Assembly: GCF_009911645.1 (NCBI RefSeq)
Contig: NZ_QWKI01000096.1
Span: 1-46,952, forward strand
Source of the DNA: Pseudoflavonifractor sp. 60
Lineage (GTDB): Bacteria > Bacillota > Clostridia > Oscillospirales > Oscillospiraceae
Length of the DNA: 46,952 nt
Reading direction: 5' to 3'
In this document: positions 41,625 to 46,952 of the stretch, piece after piece
How the letters are laid out: each line of letters begins with the position of its first letter
How positions within the stretch are numbered: position 1 is the stretch's first letter
Program-made: the position numbers and the translations under genes
The notes under the pieces: generated by a model
What the model was told of the DNA's origin: nothing
The model's input: the letters and a program-made list of their open reading frames with translations, nothing else
Database searches by the model: none

Positions 41625-42113
41625 CTACTGATACTTGTCCAGAATCGCGTCCAGTTCGTCTCCGGTGAGGCTTCCGTACACGTCGCTGTTCACCATGATC
41701 ACCGGGGCCATACCACAGCAGCCCAGGCACCGGCAGGCGTCCAGGCTGAACCGCCCGTCGGGGGTACAGCCACCGCCCTCAATGCCCAGCTTCTGCTGGA
41801 GCAGCTCATAGATGTGTCCGCCGCCCTTTACATAGCAGGCGGTACCCAGGCAGACGCTGATGTGGTTGCGGCCCTTGGGGGTGAGACTGAACATGGAGTA
41901 GAAGGTGGCGATGCCGTAGATCTCGCTCAGGGGCTTGTCCAACTCCCCCGCCACGATTCGCTGGGCCTCCACGGGCAGGAAGCCGTAGAGTTCTTGGGCC
42001 TTTTGAAGTGCTGGTAATGCAACGCCAGGTTCCTGTTTGTGCTGGATGATCCATTCTGTCAATTTTTGCTCCCGCGGGTCCTTTATTTCTTTACATTGAC
42101 AGGTTTTCTTCAT
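41625..42113 (-). CDS. hndA: HndA/NuoE-like [2Fe-2S] subunit
   Basis: A 162-aa NuoE-type subunit. It has an N-terminal helical bundle (GVALPALQKAQELYGFLP, GIATFYSMFSLTPKG) and a thioredoxin-like domain with the [2Fe-2S] ligands in SVCLGTACYVKGG and DACRCLGCCGMAP. ATG 42113 follows GGGGG by 7 nt. It is the first gene of the hndA-hndB-hnd(CD) operon. In bifurcating and NADP-reducing hydrogenases this subunit docks to the flavoprotein domain. Confidence 0.92.
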   Translation of the reverse strand: MKKTCQCKEIKDPREQKLTEWIIQHKQEPGVALPALQKAQELYGFLPVEAQRIVAGELDKPLSEIYGIATFYSMFSLTPKGRNHISVCLGTACYVKGGGHIYELLQQKLGIEGGGCTPDGRFSLDACRCLGCCGMAPVIMVNSDVYGSLTGDELDAILDKYQ

Positions 42114-42191
42114 TTTATTTCCCCCTTTCAAAAAATAAGAACGTTAACTGTGAAGCACTGAAAAGACTGCGGTGAGCTTAACATTTTGGGC

Positions 42192-43571
42192 TTATAAGGA
42201 AAGGTATCCCTCCTGTTCTAAGAAAAATATCATAAGGCTCAGTGCCAATAAGTCGGCACAGCCGCCAGGACTGAGGTTTTCTTTGATATACTGCTGATCC
42301 AGAGCACTCAGCCGGGGATAGAGATCGTCTTTGTCTATTTGGTTCAGCAATTCTTGAGCCTGGTTCTGACATTTTCGGGCCGTTTTCACTCCGCCGCGAT
42401 GGATCATATTCGTATCTGTGGTATTTGCCAGCAAGGCGATCAGGGTCATTGCGCCAGCGTCGTTCAGTGAGAAACCTTGCGCGGTCCGGCGGCGTAAGCT
42501 GGGAAGGCCGATATTCCTTATGGTTGGGAATCCCTGTGCTGCCTCTCCCCGTACTCCGGCAACCTGGTGGATACGGAAGCACCACAAACCATTTGATTCT
42601 GGTATGTTGTTGGCATTGAAGTCGGAAAGAGCACATTGCCCCAGCTCCTGACACAACTGGAATACGCGTTCCCTTGGGAGCGGAAATGGGTTTTCAGAAT
42701 GTACAGCTCCAAGTGCGCCGCATAATATTCCCAAAGAAAAAATCAGGCCTTTGTGGGTGTTAACGCCTTTTGTTGCAGAGAACATAGCTTGTTCAGCCTG
42801 TTTTCCTGCAAGACGCAGGCGGAAGAATAATGTTGATGCCTGTTGTCTGGCATTGGCCCATCCAATACAGAAAAACTCCCGAAACCAGGGAGACAGCGCT
42901 GCACTGCTGTCTAAAAAGGTAAAGAAGTTCATATCTTTGTGGGACCCGGAGTTTGCTCGATCCACCAACCCAGGCTTGGGTGTAGTGGATACCTCATAGA
43001 GCAAAGCACGAGTAGCGCACGCGGCACAGCGGTCTGCGGCTTGATTGCAAAAAAAGTCTGTGAGAAGTTGGGCGACAACAAAACGGACTGCTTCCAGAGA
43101 ATGAGCCTGACTGCGACCGCACAGCTTTGCATTTTTGCCGCACAACAAGCAACGGCGTAGAGGTAGTCCTAAAGCGATCCTGGAAATCGAGACGCCTTCA
43201 TGGTCTAACACGTCGATGTCAAAAAGACGACCAAGGGGGTGATATTCTTCCAGCGCGACGGTACACTGCTTGACCTGTTTTGGGGGGAGATCTACACAGA
43301 TCAGTGCCTCGTTTCCGGAAGTGCTTTCTGTCAGATTTTGGTCAATGATATGACCGCACAATTCCTGCCGGAGAAGCTCAAGTCCCACCTGAAAGGCCGC
43401 ATGAGCCAAAGAAAACTGTTTAACAGCTCCTGGAATGTTCATGGTGAAGCTGATCAGGCAGGGATGTCCCAGCTTCAGGAATTCCCGCTGGCGTTGACGC
43501 CGATCTGTCCGACTTTGCAGGACTTCTTCCGCCGTGAGAACCGTGCCGTCAAAAATGCGTTCAAGCTCCAT
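42192..43571 (-). CDS. citXG: CitXG fusion: prosthetic group synthase and transferase
   Basis: A 459-aa bifunctional protein. Residues 1-170 are CitX-like (apo-citrate lyase phosphoribosyl-dephospho-CoA transferase: CLISFTMNIPGAVKQ, RLFDIDV, GLPLRRCLLCG). Residues 180-459 are CitG-like (triphosphoribosyl-dephospho-CoA synthase: TTPKPGLVDRANSGSHKDMN, TKGVNTHKGLIFSLGILCG, DTNMIHRGG). It makes and attaches the prosthetic group of the citrate or citramalate lyase acyl-carrier subunit. It is third in an operon with the amidohydrolase and CitC genes. The lyase subunits (CitDEF) are not in the window. A 78-nt gap separates it from hndA. Confidence 0.92.
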   Translation of the reverse strand: MELERIFDGTVLTAEEVLQSRTDRRQRQREFLKLGHPCLISFTMNIPGAVKQFSLAHAAFQVGLELLRQELCGHIIDQNLTESTSGNEALICVDLPPKQVKQCTVALEEYHPLGRLFDIDVLDHEGVSISRIALGLPLRRCLLCGKNAKLCGRSQAHSLEAVRFVVAQLLTDFFCNQAADRCAACATRALLYEVSTTPKPGLVDRANSGSHKDMNFFTFLDSSAALSPWFREFFCIGWANARQQASTLFFRLRLAGKQAEQAMFSATKGVNTHKGLIFSLGILCGALGAVHSENPFPLPRERVFQLCQELGQCALSDFNANNIPESNGLWCFRIHQVAGVRGEAAQGFPTIRNIGLPSLRRRTAQGFSLNDAGAMTLIALLANTTDTNMIHRGGVKTARKCQNQAQELLNQIDKDDLYPRLSALDQQYIKENLSPGGCADLLALSLMIFFLEQEGYLSL

Positions 43572-43581
43572 ATCGCGCCCC

Positions 43582-44583
43582 CTAAAATGCCGTTTTCAAA
43601 TAAGCTCCGGTCGTCTCAGGCACCAGAGACAGGACCTCCTCACATACACCCTTTTCCCGCAGAAGCCGACGGACCCGAGAAGCGCTGATCACATCTTCTC
43701 CGAAACAAATACGAGGAATCTCACAAAACTCAACGCCGTATTGAGGCAATATCCGTTTCATCGCCTGATTATAGCGATTTGTGGTTGGATCCAAGGGTTC
43801 CTGTCCCGCAAAGCGTTTTGTGATATGGAGTGGGGGAGCGATACACTGCGCAAAAAGCGTGACGTCCAACTCACTCTGCAACGCGGCGGCATCCTCTCCA
43901 GCCTTCAGGAAGTAGGTGGGAAAGGTGGCGGAGGAGATCATGTAGTGTCCGCTGAGGTGGACCCGTACATTGGACAGATGGGCAGTTCCCTCGCGGACAA
44001 GGCGCAGGCGGACGTCCGTGGGGAAGTCAGATCGATTCTCCTCTACCACAAACAGGTACAGGATATCACAGTGAGACGCGGCATACTCCGCCAGCGCCCG
44101 GTGTCCAAGGGTAAAGGGGTTGCAGTTCATTACGATCGCGCCGGCTGTTTTTTCCTCATCCCCGGGCTGCCGCATAGGAGCAGTGAAGACCTGGGGGCCA
44201 TTGGGCCTGTTCTCCAAAAGGACAAGTTGTTCCGTGCGCACAACGGGAGAGAAACCGCAGTTGGAAAACATAGCCTCATTTTTGGCCCGAGTGATAATGA
44301 ACAGCTCATAGAATCCAGTGGCAAAGCGGTTCTGAACCAATGCGGAAACCAGCAGTCCCAGGATATTCTGTCCCCGAAGACTGGGCTCCACCGCAAAGCA
44401 TTTCAGAAGAGAACCGGCGGCGCAGCCGCAGGCTACCAGTGTGTCATTTTCATCAAAAACGCCGAACGCGGCCCGGATATCCGCCTCATAGGTCAGTTGA
44501 TTCTTCGCCAGAAAAGCAGCCAGAAGTTCCTTATCCTGGGGATATTGCAGCTGGAGTTGCGCCACACGATATTCTTCTCTCAT
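43582..44583 (-). CDS. citC: [Citrate (pro-3S)-lyase] ligase
   Basis: A 333-aa protein with an N-terminal GNAT-like domain (about 1-130: CFAVEPSLRGQNILGLLVSA) and a C-terminal nucleotidyltransferase domain. The latter has MNCNPFTLGHRALAEYAA at about 152 and the ISASRVRRLLREKG motif near 305. CitC acetylates the thiol of the lyase prosthetic group, activating citrate or citramalate lyase. ATG 44583 lies 12 nt after the amidohydrolase stop, and CitXG begins 10 nt after its own stop, so the three genes form one operon. Confidence 0.93.
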   Translation of the reverse strand: MREEYRVAQLQLQYPQDKELLAAFLAKNQLTYEADIRAAFGVFDENDTLVACGCAAGSLLKCFAVEPSLRGQNILGLLVSALVQNRFATGFYELFIITRAKNEAMFSNCGFSPVVRTEQLVLLENRPNGPQVFTAPMRQPGDEEKTAGAIVMNCNPFTLGHRALAEYAASHCDILYLFVVEENRSDFPTDVRLRLVREGTAHLSNVRVHLSGHYMISSATFPTYFLKAGEDAAALQSELDVTLFAQCIAPPLHITKRFAGQEPLDPTTNRYNQAMKRILPQYGVEFCEIPRICFGEDVISASRVRRLLREKGVCEEVLSLVPETTGAYLKTAF

Positions 44584-44595
44584 AGCGGGGACCTC

Positions 44596-45432
44596 TTACA
44601 CAAAGCCATACAGTTCTTTCGGATTGTCCGCCAGCGCCAGTTGGCGGGCTTTTTTTGTGGGAAGCCATGTAGCAATCATTTCGGTAAGGACCACCTCGTC
44701 CGGTTTGATCTTCTCGGTAACATGGGGGAAGTCGCTGCCCCACACCACCCGCTCAGGGGCAAACTCGGCGATAGCGACAGCGGTCCGGGTGGCGTCCTCC
44801 CAGGGCTCGCCGGTTTTGGTGTTGAGATAGGGGCCTGACAGCTTGACCCAGGTATTGCCCTTGTCGATCATCTCCTGGATGAAGGGGTAGGCCGGGTCCT
44901 TGACGCCCAGCGCCGGGTCCAGGCGGCCCATGTGGTCAATGACCACCTTGCAATCCAACCTGCGGATGATATCGGCCCACTTTACCAGCTGTGCGGCGCC
45001 CATGTGCAGCTGCATGTTCCAGTCCAAGTGCTTGACCCGCTCGCTCAGGGGGGCGCAATCGTCAAAGGAGACCACGGCGTTGTCAGGATTCCATACGCTG
45101 AAGCGCAAGCCCCGGACGCCGCCGTTGTGCAACTGCTCCAGCCCCTGGTCGGAAATGGTGTTGTTTACCACCGCAATACCGCGGGCGTTGTCCGGCCCGA
45201 ATTTTTGGATAGCATCCAGCAGACAGGCGTTGTCCAGTGCAAAGGGCTTGGCCTGGACAAAAACAGCCCGAGGCAAGCGGAGCTTGTTGACCAGAGCCTG
45301 ATAGGTTTCCACAGTCCCGATCTGGCTGGCGGCCTTGCCGTCATTAGGAAAGGCGGGATCAATGATGTGCAGATGAACGTTACAGGCGTCAGCAGGCATT
45401 TCAAACGGAAGAGAAACGGTTGTACAGTCCAT
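44596..45432 (-). CDS. Metal-dependent amidohydrolase (2-pyrone-4,6-dicarboxylate hydrolase-like)
   Basis: A 278-aa TIM-barrel amidohydrolase. It has an N-terminal CNVHLHIIDPAFP (the HxH metal site reads HLH), then QLHMGAAQLVKWADII, CKVVIDHMGRLDP with the conserved His-Met-Gly, and ERVVWGSDFPHV with the metal Asp. This is the pattern of the LigI/amidohydrolase-2 family that opens lactones of polycarboxylic acids. ATG 45432 follows AGAGGTG. It heads the operon with CitC and CitXG, and the aconitase-family gene is divergent, so a polycarboxylate lactone substrate is plausible. Confidence 0.83.
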   Translation of the reverse strand: MDCTTVSLPFEMPADACNVHLHIIDPAFPNDGKAASQIGTVETYQALVNKLRLPRAVFVQAKPFALDNACLLDAIQKFGPDNARGIAVVNNTISDQGLEQLHNGGVRGLRFSVWNPDNAVVSFDDCAPLSERVKHLDWNMQLHMGAAQLVKWADIIRRLDCKVVIDHMGRLDPALGVKDPAYPFIQEMIDKGNTWVKLSGPYLNTKTGEPWEDATRTAVAIAEFAPERVVWGSDFPHVTEKIKPDEVVLTEMIATWLPTKKARQLALADNPKELYGFV

Positions 45433-45513
45433 AAAAAGCACCTCTTTCTGCTAAAATAATACCTTCATTGTATCATTTCGCATTGTCCGTGAAAAGCATA
45501 GATATTGCGAAAA

Positions 45514-45556
45514 CCTGCAACTGATTGTTGCGGGCTGAACACTGATTTTCTGCAAC
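45514..45556. promoter_or_regulatory. CTGCAAC repeats in the divergent region
   Basis: An inverted repeat CCTGCAAC-N5-GTTGCGGG (45514-45534; one mismatch per arm pair) and a third half-site CTGCAAC (45550-45556) lie in the 264-nt region between the divergent amidohydrolase and aconitase-family genes. This looks like the operator of a shared regulator such as a LysR- or GntR-type protein, which is not in the window. AT-rich DNA at 45560-45640 probably holds the plus-strand promoter. Confidence 0.45.
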
Positions 45557-45696
45557 TAAAATGTTCATATATATAAAAATATAGTGCTTTTCTATTGCGG
45601 ATAATGAGAGTATATTTTGATATGAGCAAAAGAACGAAAGCTGACCATGTACAAACCTAAAAATTTTCTAAAACGACGAAACAAAGGAGAATGATT

Positions 45697-46952
45697 ATGG
45701 GGAAGACAGCGATCGTAAAAATTATGGAGCGGGCTGCCAGCCGCTCGGTCCAGGTGGGGGAACGGGTCTGGTGCAAGGTGGACCTGGCCTCCGCCCGGGA
45801 CTTCGGCGGGGCCAACTGCGTGCTACAGTTCGAGAAGGAGATGGGGATGGACGCCAAGGTCTGGGATCCGGACAAGGTGGCCTATACCTTTGACCTTCAG
45901 GCCCCCTCCCATTCGGAGAAAGTGTCCAACAACCAGAAAATCATCCGGGAGTTTGCCAAGCGCCAGGGAATCAAGCATGTCTTCGACATCAACCACGGCA
46001 TCGGCCAGCACGTTATGCTGGAGGCAGGATTGATTAAGCCGGGCGATGTGGTGCTGGGGACGGACAGCCACATGAACCTTCTGGGCGCGGTGGGCGCTTT
46101 CGCCACCGGCGTGGGCAACTCCGACGTGGCCGCCGCCTATATCAACGGCACCAGCTGGTTCCGAGTTCCCGAGACCATGAAGATCGTGGTAACCGGCAAG
46201 TTTCAGAAGGGCGTCTGTATGCGGGACCTGCTGACCAGGATCGTGGGCGACCTGGGGGCCGGCGGCATGGACTACCTGGCGGTGGAGTTTGCCGGCGAGA
46301 CCATCGACAGCGCCTCCCTGGCCGAGCGGATCACCCTGTGCTCCATGGTCACCGAGATGAGCGGAAAGGTCCCCCTCATCATGCCCAGCGGCGAAGTACT
46401 GGACTGGCTAGTGGAGCGGGCCGGCAATGAGGTGCTGGAACGGGTGAAGGCCCTGTCCGCCGACCCGGACGCGGAGTACTGCAAGGTGCTGAAGTACGAT
46501 GTCAGCGACCTGACACCCATGGCCTCCTGCCCCGACGCCCCGGACAATGTCAAGCCGGTCACCGAGGTAGCCGGGACCCATGTGGATCAGGTACATATCG
46601 GCTCCTGCTCCAACGGCCGCTACGAGGATATCAAGGCCGCCCATACCGTGCTGATGGCCGGCGGCGGTACGGTGAGCCCTACCTGCCGGACTATCATTAC
46701 CCCAAGCACTACCGAGGTGCAGATGCAATGCGTAAAGGAGGGGCTGGTCTTCGACTTCCTGGCCGCTGGTGTGGTGTTCACCAATCCCACCTGTGCCCTG
46801 TGTACCGCTGAACACTACGGGGCTCTCCCCGCTGGAGATGTGGGTGTGGCCACCAACAACCGCAACTTTATCGGTAAGGTGGGCAAGGGCAGCCACACCT
46901 ATTTGCTTTCTCCCATGGCCGCTATGGCCACTGCTATAAGAGGCTGCATTAC
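45697..46952 (+). CDS. Aconitase/IPM dehydratase family large subunit (partial)
   Basis: At least 418 residues; the gene runs off the right edge. It matches the 3-isopropylmalate dehydratase/homoaconitase large-subunit type: FDINHGIGQHVMLEAGLI, GTDSHMNLLGAVGAFATGVG, and the [4Fe-4S] cysteines in HIGSCSNGRYED (about residue 305) and NPTCALC (about 365). AAAGGAG lies 7 nt before ATG 45697; ATG 45691 is too close to it. Divergence from CitC/CitXG and a lactonase-like gene favours a catabolic hydratase (for example of the 2,3-dimethylmalate or citramalate/mesaconate kind) over leucine synthesis. A small subunit should follow outside the window. Confidence 0.85.
   Translation, partial: MGKTAIVKIMERAASRSVQVGERVWCKVDLASARDFGGANCVLQFEKEMGMDAKVWDPDKVAYTFDLQAPSHSEKVSNNQKIIREFAKRQGIKHVFDINHGIGQHVMLEAGLIKPGDVVLGTDSHMNLLGAVGAFATGVGNSDVAAAYINGTSWFRVPETMKIVVTGKFQKGVCMRDLLTRIVGDLGAGGMDYLAVEFAGETIDSASLAERITLCSMVTEMSGKVPLIMPSGEVLDWLVERAGNEVLERVKALSADPDAEYCKVLKYDVSDLTPMASCPDAPDNVKPVTEVAGTHVDQVHIGSCSNGRYEDIKAAHTVLMAGGGTVSPTCRTIITPSTTEVQMQCVKEGLVFDFLAAGVVFTNPTCALCTAEHYGALPAGDVGVATNNRNFIGKVGKGSHTYLLSPMAAMATAIRGCI

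Noticed and set aside
45691-45696. ATG 45691 as the start of the aconitase-family gene
   Set aside because: It lies only 1-2 nt from the AAAGGAG ribosome site; ATG 45697 in the same frame has the normal spacing of 7 nt.

Overview
The window looks like a chromosomal stretch of a moderately high-G+C anaerobic Firmicute, most likely a gut Oscillospiraceae-type bacterium (Flavonifractor/Lawsonibacter/Intestinimonas-like). This is an inference from gene content: Firmicute ICE modules (TnpV, cysteine-rich KTR protein, large serine recombinases), an Hnd-type [FeFe] hydrogenase operon, GH3 enzymes and CitC/CitXG. No rRNA, tRNA or CRISPR array was recognised.

Positions 1-11,000 are the accessory part of an integrative element. 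A divergent MATE exporter/PadR regulator pair has two matching operators. It is joined to a serine recombinase that lacks its catalytic N-terminus and has an in-frame stop. Small transposon genes (TnpV and others) and a frameshifted Xre-type regulator follow. Next comes a two-component system with an ABC transporter and lipoprotein. Three promoters in this module share 11-bp direct repeats placed at an identical distance from the -10 box. The third drives a short leader ORF, two strong hairpins and two sigma-factor-like genes.

Positions 11,030-20,305 are a visibly AT-richer island with four co-directional genes. It ends in a 1750-aa helicase with Zn ribbons and a DUF1998-like C-terminus. Gene order and sizes resemble the back part of a type I Druantia anti-phage system (DruB-DruC-DruD-DruE). 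The first gene is 5'-truncated and the second is frameshifted near its start. No DruA-like gene is present, so this is either a decaying or a variant system. A block of five palindromes, a promoter, an Xre regulator and a second serine recombinase with a premature amber codon close the element near 22,400-22,500.

Positions 22,461-25,000 hold the integration module of another element (tyrosine integrase, excisionase-like protein, sigma-like protein, structured leader), all on the minus strand. The 3' ends of the two elements' recombinase genes overlap.

Positions 25,279-38,539 look like ordinary metabolic chromosome: an orphan response regulator, a GtrA-like membrane protein, a GH3 glycosidase, a YjiH/YjiG-type membrane pair, an SLC13 permease, a DJ-1/PfpI protein, a membrane-anchored GH3 with swapped domain order, a 2-hydroxyacid dehydrogenase, an RpiR-type regulator and a PsiE-like protein. 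Two identical-format operators (TTTCAA-N3-TTGAAA) lie between the divergent DJ-1 and large GH3 genes.

Positions 38,529-42,113 encode an HndA-HndB-Hnd(CD) hydrogenase operon in which the NADH-binding flavoprotein and the [FeFe] catalytic subunit are one 896-aa polypeptide. Positions 42,192-46,952 encode CitXG, CitC, an amidohydrolase and, divergently, an aconitase-family large subunit that runs off the window. Together these suggest a tricarboxylate or alkylmalate fermentation pathway whose lyase subunits lie outside the window.
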